Assembly: GCA_020845695.1 (NCBI GenBank)
Contig: JADLFG010000029.1
Coordinates: 150,742-214,741 of the forward strand
Length of the DNA: 64,000 nucleotides
Direction: 5' to 3'
Origin: Thermoleophilia bacterium
GTDB taxonomy: Bacteria > Actinomycetota > Thermoleophilia > Gaiellales > Gaiellaceae
The notes under the pieces are model-generated. The model did not search any database and was not told the DNA's origin. It was given only the letters and a program-made list of their open reading frames with translations. A program made the translations under genes and the position numbers. Below are positions 8,187 through 18,132 of the stretch, in pieces; the first letter of the stretch is position 1, and the number at the start of each line of letters is the position of its first letter.

Positions 8187-10127
8187 TCAGGGGCGGCCGA
8201 GCGCGGCCGCGATCGCTCCCGGGTCGTAGACGCAGCCGCCCCAGAGGCCGCCGCTCGCCGACTGGAGCCGCGCCCAGAGCACGGTATCGGCCGGTAGCCG
8301 GGGATCGGGCGCGACGTCCTCCCGCACGGGCCGGTCCGCGAGCACCCGCGCCGCCAGCTCGGCCGTCCACTCCTCGTCGCCGTGGCCGACGAGGTCGACG
8401 GAGGCCTCGAGACGGATCGGATCGACGACGATCCGCACGCGGTCGCCGTCGACGAGCTTCCCGATCGGGCCACCCTCGAGCGCCTCGGGACTGACGTGGC
8501 CGATGCAGGCCCCGGTCGAGACACCCGAGAAGCGCGCGTCCGTGACGAGGGCGACCTGGTGCCCGGCCGGCAGGAACCTGAGCGCGGACGTGAGCTGGTA
8601 GGTCTCCTCCATGCCGGTGCCGAGGGGGCCGCGCCCGGCGAGCACGAGCACGTCGCCGGCCCGGATCGGCTCGCCGGCTGTGCCCTTGATTGCCGCGATC
8701 GCGTCCGGCTCGCTCGTGAACACACGTGCGCGGCCGGTGAGCCTGTAGACGCCGTCCTCGGCGAGCACGTCCGGGTCGATCGCGGTCGACTTGATCACGC
8801 TGCCGCCGGGCGCCAGGTTGCCGCCGGGGAAGCAGACCGTCGGCGTCATGCCCTTCGTCCGCGCCCGGTCGGGCGGGGAGATGACGTCGTCGGGATCGAC
8901 GCCGTCGGCCTCGGCGAGCCGTGCCCGGAGCCGCGCGCGCCGCTCGCTTCCCTCCCACTCGTCGAGGAGGTCGTCCCAGCTGCGGCCGGACACGGTGCGG
9001 GCCGTGCTGTTGAAGAGGCCGAGCGCCCGCAGGTGCAGCGCGACCTCGGGCACGCCGCCGGCGAGGAAGACCCGCACGGTCGGGTGGTTACGCGGTCCGT
9101 TCGGGAGCGCGTCGACGAGGCGTGGGACGGCACGGTTGACCCGCCGCCAGTCCTCGACCGCCGGTCGCGCCAGCCCGCTCGCGTGCGCGATCGCGGGGAT
9201 GTGGATGAGCAGGTTGGTGGAGCCGCCGAAGGCGGCGTGGACGAGCATCGCGTTCTCGACCGCCTCGGCGGTCAACACCTCCCCGAGCGTGCGCCCGTTC
9301 CGCCACTGGTCCTGGACCGCCCGTGCGGTGCGGCTGGCGAGATCGAGCCAGATCGGCTGCCCCGAGGGGGCGAGTGCCGCGTGCGGGACGGTCAGCCCGA
9401 GCGCCTCGGCGACGACCTGCGAGGTCGCGGCGGTGCCGAGGAACTGGCAGCCGCCGCCGGGGGTGGCGCACGCCCGGCAGCCGAGGTCGGCGGCCTGCTC
9501 GAGTGTGACGAGTCCGTGCGCGAAGCGCGCCCCGAGCGTCTGCACCGCGCCCGCGTCCTCCCCCTGGCGGGGCGGCAGGGTCACCCCGCCCGGCACGATC
9601 GCGCCGGCCAGCTCCCGGAACGAGGCGAGTGCCAGCAGCATCGCCGGCAGGCCCTTGTCGCAGGTGGCGATGCCGATCACGCCCTTGCGCAGCGGGAGCG
9701 AGCGGACGAGGCGGCGCAGCACGATCGCCGCGTCGTTTCGGTAGGGGAGCGAGTCGAACATCCCCGCCGTCCCCTGCGAGCGGCCGTCGCAGGGGTCGGT
9801 GACGGCGCCCGCGTACGGGAGCGCGCCGAGGCGGTCGAGCTCGAGCGCGGCCTCGCGCACGAGCAGGCCGACCTCCCAGTGCCCCGTGTGGTAGCCGAGC
9901 GCGACCGGCGTCCCGTCGTCCGCGCGCAGCCCGCCCTGCGTCGACAGGATCAGGCACTGGTCGCGCCCCACCTTGGCCGGGTCCCAGCCCATGCCGGCGC
10001 CCTGGGTGAGGCCGAAGACGTCCCCGGAGGGGCTGTCGCGCAGGAGCTCGTCCGTCAGCGGCAGCGTTCCGGCGGGGCCGGCTGCCGCGGTCTCGACCTC
10101 GTAGAGGTCCCGCTCGGCGTCAGTCAC
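8187..10127 (-). CDS. yjhG: IlvD/Edd-family dehydratase of the YjhG/YagF (D-xylonate dehydratase) type
   Basis: This 646-residue protein matches the long YjhG/YagF subgroup, which converts D-xylonate (or a related pentonate) to 2-keto-3-deoxy-pentonate. Recognisable segments are [57 protein letters not shown] and [16 protein letters not shown]. Cys113, Cys156 and Cys227 are the likely iron-sulfur ligands. The frame runs far upstream, but family homology begins at the GTG at 10127, which overlaps the stop of the UroD-family gene (GTGA). The two are therefore translationally coupled, the dehydratase second. The role in sugar-acid catabolism is well supported; the exact stereoisomer is not. Confidence 0.88.
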   Translation of the reverse strand: MTDAERDLYEVETAAAGPAGTLPLTDELLRDSPSGDVFGLTQGAGMGWDPAKVGRDQCLILSTQGGLRADDGTPVALGYHTGHWEVGLLVREAALELDRLGALPYAGAVTDPCDGRSQGTAGMFDSLPYRNDAAIVLRRLVRSLPLRKGVIGIATCDKGLPAMLLALASFRELAGAIVPGGVTLPPRQGEDAGAVQTLGARFAHGLVTLEQAADLGCRACATPGGGCQFLGTAATSQVVAEALGLTVPHAALAPSGQPIWLDLASRTARAVQDQWRNGRTLGEVLTAEAVENAMLVHAAFGGSTNLLIHIPAIAHASGLARPAVEDWRRVNRAVPRLVDALPNGPRNHPTVRVFLAGGVPEVALHLRALGLFNSTARTVSGRSWDDLLDEWEGSERRARLRARLAEADGVDPDDVISPPDRARTKGMTPTVCFPGGNLAPGGSVIKSTAIDPDVLAEDGVYRLTGRARVFTSEPDAIAAIKGTAGEPIRAGDVLVLAGRGPLGTGMEETYQLTSALRFLPAGHQVALVTDARFSGVSTGACIGHVSPEALEGGPIGKLVDGDRVRIVVDPIRLEASVDLVGHGDEEWTAELAARVLADRPVREDVAPDPRLPADTVLWARLQSASGGLWGGCVYDPGAIAAALGRP

Positions 10128-11293
10128 CGGTAGCGGCCGTGCTCGCGCGCGGTCTCGCACATGACCTCGATCAGGCCCTCCTTCGCGTCGAAGATCTGCC
10201 CGGTCGAGCGCAGCACGTAGCCGCCGCCCGCCATCGCCGCGTCGAGGCAGCGCCTGACCTCCGCGCGGACGGCATCGGCATCGGCCTCGTGGAGCAGATG
10301 CTCGTTGAAGCCGCCGAACAGGCAGACGCGGTCGCCGATGCGGCGCTTGGCGTCCGCGAGGTCGACATCGCCCGAGGAGCGGTCCGAGGTGAGCGTCTCG
10401 ATCGCGTCGGGCCCCGTGGCGGCCATGTCCTCGAGGATCAGCGTTGCCCGGCCGCAGTTGTGGAAGCTGACGAGGTAGCCGGCCTCGTGGGCAGCTCGCA
10501 CGCACTCGGTCTCGTAGGGCTGCATGAACTCGCGGAAGTGCTCGGGTGCCACGCCGACCCCGACCCAGGTCTCGTTCATCGAGATGGAATGGATCCCGGT
10601 CTCGCCGAGCCGGCGGTAGAAGCCCTTCAGCCAGTCGGTGCAGAACCGCATCAGGTCGTGGACGAATGCTGGCCGGTCGTACACGTCCATCGAGAGATCG
10701 ACGAGGCCTCTGATCTCAGCGGCCATGTCCCACGGCCCGACCACGTGGTGCAGCCACCAGGCCTCGTCTCCGACCTTCGCCACCATCCCTGCCAGCACGG
10801 ACATGTCGAAGAGGGCGGGCGCCGGGAAGTGACGCAGCGCGGGCAGCTTGCGCTCGGGCTCGTCGCCCTTGAGCAGGAAATCGTGACAGGAGGTGCCGAA
10901 CCCGTCCTCGGTGCGGTAGGAGTAGTCGAGCTCGCCGTCGGGCGTCTCGATCGTGTGGCGGTGTTCCCGCCAGCCGTCGCCGCGGCCCGTCTCCTCGATC
11001 GTCTCCACCCACGTGTCCGTCTCGAGCGGGCGCGGGAACAAGAGCCGCGGCCAGATCTCGTGCTCGCCGATGTGCTGGCTGTAGGTCGTGATCATCGGGT
11101 CGAGGCCGAGATCGGCCTGCATCTTCACGATCGAGCCGAGCGGATCGTCGATCCAGAGCTCGAACAGGTCGAGGAACGACTGGTCGGGGCGCCGGAGCTT
11201 CTTGATCAGCGGCAGGCCCAGCCAGCAGTGGACGGGCACCCGATCCGGGATGCCCCGCTCGAAGGCGATGCGTGTGCGCTCGGCGGTCTTCAC
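10124..11293 (-). CDS. Uroporphyrinogen decarboxylase-family protein, probable corrinoid-linked methyltransferase
   Basis: The 389-residue product has the UroD/MtaA barrel fold. Residues of the zinc-type motif appear in [12 protein letters not shown] (His-x-Cys), but the third Cys expected near the C-terminus in MtaA-like enzymes is not seen ([11 protein letters not shown] instead). Members act in haem synthesis or transfer methyl groups to or from a corrinoid protein. No haem genes are nearby, whereas a corrinoid protein and its activator lie just across the divergent promoter, so methyl transfer is favoured. The chosen GTG has an AAAGGGAGAG site in front; an in-frame ATG at 11311 is the alternative. 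It is the first gene of the operon with the xylonate-type dehydratase. Confidence 0.8.
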   Translation of the reverse strand: MKTAERTRIAFERGIPDRVPVHCWLGLPLIKKLRRPDQSFLDLFELWIDDPLGSIVKMQADLGLDPMITTYSQHIGEHEIWPRLLFPRPLETDTWVETIEETGRGDGWREHRHTIETPDGELDYSYRTEDGFGTSCHDFLLKGDEPERKLPALRHFPAPALFDMSVLAGMVAKVGDEAWWLHHVVGPWDMAAEIRGLVDLSMDVYDRPAFVHDLMRFCTDWLKGFYRRLGETGIHSISMNETWVGVGVAPEHFREFMQPYETECVRAAHEAGYLVSFHNCGRATLILEDMAATGPDAIETLTSDRSSGDVDLADAKRRIGDRVCLFGGFNEHLLHEADADAVRAEVRRCLDAAMAGGGYVLRSTGQIFDAKEGLIEVMCETAREHGRYR

Positions 11294-11352
11294 GGTCTCT
11301 CCCTTTCCCATCGGCCCCCACGGTGCCATGTTGCGGCACCCGATCAGGGATG

Positions 11353-11358
11353 ATATTA
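11353..11358 (-). promoter_or_regulatory. Probable -10 element for the UroD/YjhG operon
   Basis: Read on the minus strand, TAATAT (5 of 6 matches to the consensus) lies about 60 bases upstream of the chosen GTG. No good -35 is present at 16-18 bases, which is common for activator-dependent promoters. The element sits in the 125-base divergent region facing the IclR gene, so IclR is the obvious candidate regulator. Confidence 0.45.
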
Positions 11359-11381
11359 GCGCGCTGGTGAGGTAGCAGCTG

Positions 11382-11410
11382 TTGACGCGCAGTAGAGTAG
11401 GTGCCATATT
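11382..11410 (+). promoter_or_regulatory. Promoter for the IclR-corrinoid operon (TTGACG-17-CATATT)
   Basis: TTGACG at 11382-11387 and CATATT at 11405-11410 are separated by exactly 17 bases. The predicted start of transcription falls within a few bases of the ATG at 11419, so the mRNA would be leaderless or nearly so; no ribosome site is present. A CAGCTG palindrome lies just left of the -35 and may be part of an operator. Confidence 0.6.
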
Positions 11411-11418
11411 GTGGGACT

Positions 11419-12188
11419 ATGGCGCCGGTGGAAGAGGGATCGCAGGCGATCGATCGCGCCGCACGGATTCTCGTGCGGCTCGTCGCGACCGAGGAGCCGG
11501 TCACGCTCGCCGGCGTGATGCGGGAGACGCGGCTGCCGAAGTCGACCGCCGCGCGCCTGCTCAGAGCGCTCGAGCGCAACGGGCTCGCGCAGCGCCGCCG
11601 CGGCGGCGGCTTCCGGCCCGGGCCCGTGCTCGTCGAGTACGCGCGCCGGGACGCGAGCGTGGGCGATCTCGCCATGCTCGCCTGGCCGTTCCTCCAGGAG
11701 CTCGGCCGCGAGACCGGGGAGACGGCGAACGTGGCGATCCCGACCCCCGGCGGCGTCGCCCGGCTCGCCCAGATCGACTCGACGCATCCGCTCGGCGCGG
11801 GCAACTGGGTCGGGGCGCGGATTCCGCCCCACGCGTCGTCGCTCGGGACGGTCTTCATGGCCTTCGGGGCCGCCCAGCCCCCGGTCGGCCGGCTCTCGAA
11901 GCTCGGGCCGAGCACGATCACGAGCGTCGAGCGCCTGCTCGCCGAGCTCGACCGGGTCCGGCGTGACGGCTACGCGACGACGTGGGAGGAGCTCGAGGCG
12001 GGGCTCTGCTCGACCGCCGCGCCGGTGCGCGGGGCCCGCGGGACGGTGATCGCCGGGATCTCCGTCTCCGCGCCGACCGTGCGGACGTCGCGCGAGCGTC
12101 TCGCCGAGCTCTCGGGCCGGGTCGTCGACGCGGCCGGCGCGCTCTCGGCGCACATCAAGCTCTGCCACCAGGAAGGGGACGGAAAGCC

Positions 12189-12192
<4 letters not shown>
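11419..12192 (+). CDS. IclR-family transcriptional regulator
   Basis: This 257-residue protein has an N-terminal winged helix (residues about 10-65, AIDRAARILVRL ... RLPKSTAARLLRALERNGL) and an IclR effector domain ending in GISVSAPTVR. IclR proteins usually bind aromatic or carboxylic-acid effectors and control divergent catabolic genes. A GTG at 11401 would add six residues, but the promoter runs through it and the ATG gives the natural IclR start. Its stop overlaps the corrinoid protein ATG. It probably senses the substrate of the methyl-transfer/dehydratase pathway and controls both directions. Confidence 0.88.
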
Positions 12193-12854
<662 letters not shown>

Positions 12855-12861
12855 GCCCGGG

Positions 12862-14739
12862 ATGGGCGCAGTCGCTGCGGGCGCGCCGGCCGTGGAGGAG
12901 CGCTCCGAGCGTGTCGAGCTGCGGTTCGAGCCCGCGGGCGTGGTCGTCCGCGTTCCGGCCGGCGTCTCGGTCTTCGACGCCGCCTCGTGGAACGGGATCG
13001 CGATCGACTCGACCTGCGGCGGGCACGGGACGTGCGCCAAGTGCCGCGTCCGCGTCGCCCGGGGCCACGTCCCCGCCGGCCCCCTCGACGAGCGCGCGTA
13101 CGGCGAGGCGGAGCTCGAGCAGGGCTGGCGGCTCGCCTGCCGGGCGGAGGCCCGCTGCGACCTCGTCGTCGAGGTGCCGCCGCTCGTCACGCGCCCGAAG
13201 GCCGCGACGGTCGGCGCCGGCCGGCAGGTGATCCTGCGCCCGGCTCTGCAGAAGCGCCACGTCGAGCTCGCCGAGCCGACTCTCGCCGATCAGCGATCCG
13301 ACCTCGAGCGCATCCGCGACGCCCTGGACGATCTCGAGCTGCGGGTGGGCGTGGACGTCCTGCGGCGGCTGCCGCGGGTCCTGCGCGAGGCGGGGTTCGC
13401 CGTCACCTGCGTCGTCGCCGACGACGTACTCGTCGACGTCGAGCCCGGCGACACGACCCGGCGGCTGCACGCGATCGCATTCGACCTCGGCACGACCACG
13501 GTCGTCGCCACGCTCCTCGATCTCGCGACGGGAACGCCGGTCGCGGTCGCCTCGATGCTGAACCGCCAGCAGCCGTTCGGGGCCGATGTGATCTCGCGGA
13601 TCTCGGCGACGATGCTCGACCCGGCCGCGCTCGGGCGGCTGCGGGCGGCGGCGGCGGAGACGCTCGCCGGGCTGGCGGCCGAGGTCTGCGAGCGGGGCGG
13701 CGTCGATCCGGCCGAGGTGTACGAGGTCGCGCTCGCCGGCAACGCGACGATGCCGCAGCTCGCGCTCGGGATCGATCCCGAGCCGCTGGGGGTGGCGCCG
13801 TTCGCGCTCGCCGCCCGCATGCTCCCGGAGCTCGACGCCGCCGAGCTCGGCCTGCCCCTGCATCCGCGCGCGCGGGCGACCGTCTTTCCCGCCCTGGGCG
13901 CCTACGTCGGCGGCGACATCGTCGCCGGGCTGCTCGCGAGCGGGATGAGCCGCGACCGGCGGCTGCGCCTGTTCATCGACGTCGGCACGAACTGCGAGCT
14001 CGCGCTCGGCTCGGCCGAGCGCCTCGTCTGTACCGCCGCCCCGGCGGGGCCCGCGTTCGAGGCCGCGCAGATCCGCTGCGGCCTGCGCGCCGCCGACGGG
14101 GCGATCGACGCGGTGCGGATCGAGGGCGACCGGCTCGAGTTGTCGGTGATCGGGGACGTCGAGCCGGCGGGAATCTGCGGCTCGGGCCTCGTCGACGCGG
14201 CGGCCGAGCTGCACCGAGCGGGGCTACTCGACGCCTCCGGGCGCTTCGTCTCGGGTGAGGCGGCAGCCACGGTCGCACCCGCGCTCTCGCGGCGGCTCGT
14301 CGAGCGGCCGGATGGGGAGCGCGTGTTCGTCCTCGACTGGCGCGGGGAGGAAGGTGACCTCGGTCGGGCCGTCTACCTCTCCCAGCGCGATGTCCGTGAG
14401 CTCCAGTTCGCCAAGGCGGCGATCGCGACCGGGTGGCGGATCCTGCTCGACGAGCTCGGCGCTCGCGCGGAGGAGATCCAGCAGGTGCTGCTCGCCGGCT
14501 CCTTCGGCTCCTACCTCTCGCCCGCGAGCGCGGTCCGGATCGGCCTCGTCCCGCCGCTGCCGCTCGCGCGGATCGTGTCGGCCGGGAACCTCGCCGGCGA
14601 GGGGGCGAAGATGGCGCTGCTCTCGCTCCAGGAGCGCCACGCCGCGACCGCCCTGCTCGACGAGGTCGAGTACGTCGAGCTGTCCGACCGGGCCGACTTC
14701 AACGACCGCTTCGTCGAGCAGCTCGCGTTCCCGGACTAG
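12862..14739 (+). CDS. RACo-type corrinoid activation protein (2Fe-2S plus ASKHA ATPase)
   Basis: This 625-residue protein reactivates corrinoid proteins by ATP-dependent reduction of Co(II) to Co(I). Residues about 18-105 form a plant-type ferredoxin with Cys52, Cys58, Cys61 and Cys93 in the order CGGHGTCAKC ... LAC. The rest is the DUF4445/ASKHA region, with DLGTTTV, LAGNATM, IDVGTNCE and ICGSGLVD as phosphate- and nucleotide-binding loops. It lies directly behind the corrinoid protein. The pairing is diagnostic of corrinoid-dependent methyl transfer. No second methyltransferase or tetrahydrofolate acceptor enzyme is visible nearby, so the pathway is incomplete here. Confidence 0.92.
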   Translation: MGAVAAGAPAVEERSERVELRFEPAGVVVRVPAGVSVFDAASWNGIAIDSTCGGHGTCAKCRVRVARGHVPAGPLDERAYGEAELEQGWRLACRAEARCDLVVEVPPLVTRPKAATVGAGRQVILRPALQKRHVELAEPTLADQRSDLERIRDALDDLELRVGVDVLRRLPRVLREAGFAVTCVVADDVLVDVEPGDTTRRLHAIAFDLGTTTVVATLLDLATGTPVAVASMLNRQQPFGADVISRISATMLDPAALGRLRAAAAETLAGLAAEVCERGGVDPAEVYEVALAGNATMPQLALGIDPEPLGVAPFALAARMLPELDAAELGLPLHPRARATVFPALGAYVGGDIVAGLLASGMSRDRRLRLFIDVGTNCELALGSAERLVCTAAPAGPAFEAAQIRCGLRAADGAIDAVRIEGDRLELSVIGDVEPAGICGSGLVDAAAELHRAGLLDASGRFVSGEAAATVAPALSRRLVERPDGERVFVLDWRGEEGDLGRAVYLSQRDVRELQFAKAAIATGWRILLDELGARAEEIQQVLLAGSFGSYLSPASAVRIGLVPPLPLARIVSAGNLAGEGAKMALLSLQERHAATALLDEVEYVELSDRADFNDRFVEQLAFPD

Positions 14740-14804
14740 CCGACTGATCGGTGATTGTCGTGCCGCGGGTACCGGGCGATCAGCGGTCGAGCATCCGGGG
14801 ACGG

Positions 14805-15971
14805 TCAGGCGGCCACCGCGAATCGATCCGGGGTGAACGGCGCGAGCAGCGGCGCTTCGCCGGTCGCGACGAGCCGGGCGACCTCTTCGCCGACCGCGGG
14901 GCCGAGCTTGAAGCCGTGGCCGCTCGAGCCGGCGACGACGACGAGGCCGTCGACGCCGCCGACGCTGCCGATCACCGGCAGGTCGTCGGGGCTCATGTCG
15001 TAGACGCAGGCCCAGCCGCGTCCGAACGGCAGATCGGCGAGGGCCGGCAGTCGAGGCAGCATCAGGTCGAGGATCCAGGCCGCCTCGCGATCGCTGACCG
15101 TCTGCTGGTACACGTCCGGGTTCGTCACCTCCGCGCGGGGGACGTCGGGGTGGCGGTAGCCGGTGCCGCCGCCGGCCCAGCTCCCGATCAGCACCCGGTG
15201 CTCGCCGTCGGGGCGGGCGTAGTGGACGAGCGTGTCGTCACACCACGTGAACGGCAGCACCTCGCGCGCCCGGTCGGGCACGTCGAGGGCCATGATCGAG
15301 TGGCGCTCCATCGTCAGCGGCAACGAGACACCGATCGCGGCGAGTAGCGGCCCCGTCCAGGGGCCGGTCGCGAGCACGACCGTGCCGGCCTCGACGAGCT
15401 CGCCGCCGAGCGTCTCGACCCCCGTTACCCGCGAGCCGTTCCGAGCCAGTCGCGCGATGGGCGTGTTCAACCGCACGGTCGCGCCGCGTTCCCGCGCGGC
15501 CGCGACGATCCCGGTCGTCGCGGTGGCCGGGTCGGGGTAGCCGGCCGACGGCTCCCAGAGCGCCACGGCCAGGCCGTCGGCGGTGAACCCCGGGGCGCGG
15601 TCGAGCAGCTCCGCCGGTGTCAGGAGCTCGAGCGGCGTCCCCTCCGCGCGGACGCGCTCGACCGTCCGCCCGACGTCCTCCACGAGCGCCTCGCCGAAAC
15701 CCCAGAGCAGGCCGACCTCGCGGAAGTCGGAGGGGTGGCCGGTGCGCTCGGGCATCGCGCGCAGGAAGTTCGTGCCGTTACGGGCGAGCTGGGAGAGCTC
15801 CGGCATGAAGTAGAAGGCGTGCGAGAGCGCGCCCGAGCGTCCCGACGGACCCGACGCGGGCGTCGAGCGCTCGAGCAGGGTGACGTCCACGCACCGCTCG
15901 GCGAGGTGGAACGCGGCGGCTGCGCCGGCGATGCCCGCTCCGACGACAATGACGTCCGGGTGGGCGCTCAC
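14805..15971 (-). CDS. FAD-dependent oxidoreductase of the DAO (sarcosine/glycine oxidase-like) family
   Basis: This 388-residue protein has an N-terminal FAD-binding motif VVGAGIAGAAAAFHLAE and a family-typical C-terminal MSPDDLPVIGSV ... SGHGFKLGPAVGEEVARL. The family includes sarcosine oxidase, dimethylglycine dehydrogenase, glycine oxidase and D-amino acid oxidases. The SGHGFKLGP ending is typical of the sarcosine-oxidase-like group, though the substrate is not fixed. It converges on the RACo gene. It could link to one-carbon metabolism or belong to the GntR gene next to it; both ideas are inference. Confidence 0.85.
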   Translation of the reverse strand: MSAHPDVIVVGAGIAGAAAAFHLAERCVDVTLLERSTPASGPSGRSGALSHAFYFMPELSQLARNGTNFLRAMPERTGHPSDFREVGLLWGFGEALVEDVGRTVERVRAEGTPLELLTPAELLDRAPGFTADGLAVALWEPSAGYPDPATATTGIVAAARERGATVRLNTPIARLARNGSRVTGVETLGGELVEAGTVVLATGPWTGPLLAAIGVSLPLTMERHSIMALDVPDRAREVLPFTWCDDTLVHYARPDGEHRVLIGSWAGGGTGYRHPDVPRAEVTNPDVYQQTVSDREAAWILDLMLPRLPALADLPFGRGWACVYDMSPDDLPVIGSVGGVDGLVVVAGSSGHGFKLGPAVGEEVARLVATGEAPLLAPFTPDRFAVAA

Positions 15972-16017
15972 GTCGGCGCGAGCTTACCGCAGGCGTCGCG
16001 CAGGCGCCAGCAGCGGC

Positions 16018-16827
16018 TCAGCGGGCGCCGCCCGCCCGCCGGGAACCCGCCGCCGCGCGCGGCCGAGCGGGTGCCTCCGCCCACGGGTCGATCTCGGCCA
16101 CGAAGTGCGCGAGCCGCTGCTGATGCTCCTCGGCGGCCGCGCGGGCCGAGGCAACGTCGTGCGCGGCGATCGACTCGGTGATCCGCACGTGGATCGCCAC
16201 CACGTCCTCCCACTCGTTGCGAAACCAGGCCGGCGCGGTGCCCGCCTCTCGGTACTCGCGCACGCGAGCGGACGCCATCAGCTCGAGCACGCTCGAGACC
16301 ATCGACAGGGCAAGCACGTTGCCGGTGGCGCGCAGGATCGCCCGGTGGAACTCGATGTCGTGCGCGAGCCAGCGCTCGACCGACCGGCGCTCCGACGCGA
16401 GCCGGTCGAGCTCGGTTCGGATGGCCTGGATGTCAGCGGGCGTCGCGATCTCCGCCGCCCGGGCGATCGCTGCGATTTCGAGCCAGCCCCGCACCTCGCA
16501 GAGCCGGATCATGCTCGGCCGGTCGAGAGCGAGGATCAGCTCGAGCGAGTGCGTGAGCAGGCGATCCGGGTGGGGCGAGACGTAGACGCCGCTGCCGTGG
16601 TGGATCTCGACGAGGCCGAGTGCCGCGAGGATGCGCAGGGCCTGGCTGATCGTGGCCCGGCTCGTCTGGAAGCGCAGCGCGAGGTCGCGCTCGGCGGGCA
16701 GGCGGCTTCCGGGCTCGAGCTGGCCGGTGACGATCAGGTCGCGGAGCTGGTCGACGACGAGGTCGCAGGCGCGGCTCGGTGCGGCGTCGCGCAGGCCGAC
16801 GATCTCCGGGAGCTCGCCCTCCTGCAT
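16018..16827 (-). CDS. GntR-family (FadR/FCD type) transcriptional regulator
   Basis: This 269-residue protein has a winged helix at the N-terminus (LPAERDLALRFQTSRATISQALRIL) and an FCD effector domain with the metal-binding Asp/His pattern, including DIEFHRAILRATGN. The open frame continues upstream, but the ATG at 16827 gives the normal domain start. It is divergent from the solute-binding-like gene with only 70 bases between them, so it probably represses itself and the CoA-ester operon at 16898-22057. FCD regulators normally sense small carboxylic acids. Confidence 0.85.
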   Translation of the reverse strand: MQEGELPEIVGLRDAAPSRACDLVVDQLRDLIVTGQLEPGSRLPAERDLALRFQTSRATISQALRILAALGLVEIHHGSGVYVSPHPDRLLTHSLELILALDRPSMIRLCEVRGWLEIAAIARAAEIATPADIQAIRTELDRLASERRSVERWLAHDIEFHRAILRATGNVLALSMVSSVLELMASARVREYREAGTAPAWFRNEWEDVVAIHVRITESIAAHDVASARAAAEEHQQRLAHFVAEIDPWAEAPARPRAAAGSRRAGGAR

Positions 16828-16897
16828 GCTCGTATCGTACTCGCCGGCACGACGGTTCCCTCGGGGCGCGAAGTGAGCGGGCGGGAATACTTGCCCG

Positions 16898-18055
16898 GTG
16901 AGCCGGCTGACGCTGAGGGGGATCGGGTGGGACCACGAGCGCTGCCTCTCCCCGCTGCGAGCTGCGGCAACGGCCTGGGCGCAGCGCCGCCCGGACGTCT
17001 CGATCGAGTGGGATGCACGGCCGCTCGAAGCGTTCAACGACCAGCCGCTCGGCGCGCTCGCCGAGCGCTACGACCTGCTCGTGATCGACCACCCCTTCGT
17101 GGGCGCGGCGGCGGAGCTCGGCTGCCTCGCCCCGCTCGAGCGGTTGCTCGGCCCGGGCGAGCTCGGCGCGCTCGCGGCCGACGCGATCGGCGAGAGCCAC
17201 GACGCCTACGGGTACGCGGGCAGCCAGTGGGCGCTCGCGGTCGACGGCGCCTGCCAGGTCGCGGCGGCGCGTGACGACCTGCTTGCCGACCTCGGTTGCT
17301 CCGCCCCGGCGGCGTGGCGGGACGTGCACGAGCTCGCGCGCGCGAACCCCGGCCGGGTGGCCATGCCGCTCGACCCGACCGACGCGATCTGCTCCCTGCT
17401 CACGATCTGCGCGAGCTCGGGCGTCGCCGCGGCGGCGGGGCCGACGCTCTTTCTCGACCCGCTCACCGGGGAGCGGGCGGTCTCGACGCTGACCGAGCTC
17501 GTACCGCACCTGCATCCCGCCTCGCTCGAGGAGAGCCCGCCCGCGCTGCTCGAGCGCATGGGAGCGAGCGACGTGGTCGCGTACGTCCCGCTCGTGTTCG
17601 GGTACGTGAGCTACGCGTGCGCGCAGCCGCCCGGGCGCAAGCGGCTGCGGTTCCTCGAGATCCCGTCGGCCGGGCGCGGGTCGTCGGGCTCGATCCTGGG
17701 CGGTGCCGGGCTCGCGGTCTCGGCCGCCTCCGCCTTCGCGGCGGAGGCCGCGGCGTTCGCCGCCTGGGCGTGCGGGCCGCCGGCCCAGGTCGAGGTGATC
17801 GCCCCCGCCGGCGGTCAACCCGCCAGTCGTACCGCCTGGGTGGATCCCGGCCTCGATGCGGCGACCGGCTGCTTCTTCTCCGGGACGCGCCGCACGATCG
17901 AGTCCGCCTGGGTCCGTCCACGCGACCCCTGGTGGCCGGGCTTTCAGCGGGTGGCGGGAGAGCTGCTTGCCGGCGCTCTGCGCTCGGGTGCGACGCCCCG
18001 CGGGATCGTCGCAGCGCTCGAGCGCGTCTACCGCGAGCACCGGCCCGCCGGGTAG
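16898..18055 (+). CDS. Solute-binding-protein-like protein without a signal peptide
   Basis: This 385-residue protein resembles family 1 extracellular solute-binding proteins of sugar ABC transporters (for example RRPDVSIEWDARPLEAFND, YDLLVIDHPFVG, AWRDVHELAR). It begins MSRLTLRGIGWDHERCLSPL and has no hydrophobic leader, twin arginine or lipobox. The first residues are already the first beta strand of the fold, so a missed upstream leader is unlikely; only 70 bases separate it from the divergent regulator. It may be a cytoplasmic ligand carrier or sensor. It is followed by CoA-transferase and hydratase genes, with no transporter subunits adjacent. Function unknown. Confidence 0.75.
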   Translation: MSRLTLRGIGWDHERCLSPLRAAATAWAQRRPDVSIEWDARPLEAFNDQPLGALAERYDLLVIDHPFVGAAAELGCLAPLERLLGPGELGALAADAIGESHDAYGYAGSQWALAVDGACQVAAARDDLLADLGCSAPAAWRDVHELARANPGRVAMPLDPTDAICSLLTICASSGVAAAAGPTLFLDPLTGERAVSTLTELVPHLHPASLEESPPALLERMGASDVVAYVPLVFGYVSYACAQPPGRKRLRFLEIPSAGRGSSGSILGGAGLAVSAASAFAAEAAAFAAWACGPPAQVEVIAPAGGQPASRTAWVDPGLDAATGCFFSGTRRTIESAWVRPRDPWWPGFQRVAGELLAGALRSGATPRGIVAALERVYREHRPAG

Positions 18056-18102
18056 GCGGGGCGCTCGACAGCGGCGGGCCGAGCCGCTACGCTCAACCGC
18101 TG

Positions 18103-18123
18103 GATCACTGGCTAGGTCACTAG
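18103..18123 (+). promoter_or_regulatory. Short direct repeat upstream of the CoA-transferase gene
   Basis: GATCACTGG (18103-18111) and GGTCACTAG (18115-18123) are 12 bases apart and end 9 bases before the GTG start. TAGGTC inside the second copy could act as a -10. The pair looks like a regulator-binding site, perhaps for the GntR protein nearby, but this is only pattern recognition. Confidence 0.3.
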
Positions 18124-18132
18124 GGGAGTCGC

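Noticed and set aside
10124..11293. UroD-family gene as a haem-biosynthesis uroporphyrinogen decarboxylase.
   Set aside because: No haem genes nearby, and the context is a corrinoid protein and its activator. The HNC metal motif fits methyltransferases better.
11294..11418. Cobalamin riboswitch in the divergent region before the corrinoid genes.
   Set aside because: The region is too short, the plus-strand transcript appears leaderless, and no B12-box-like conserved core is visible.
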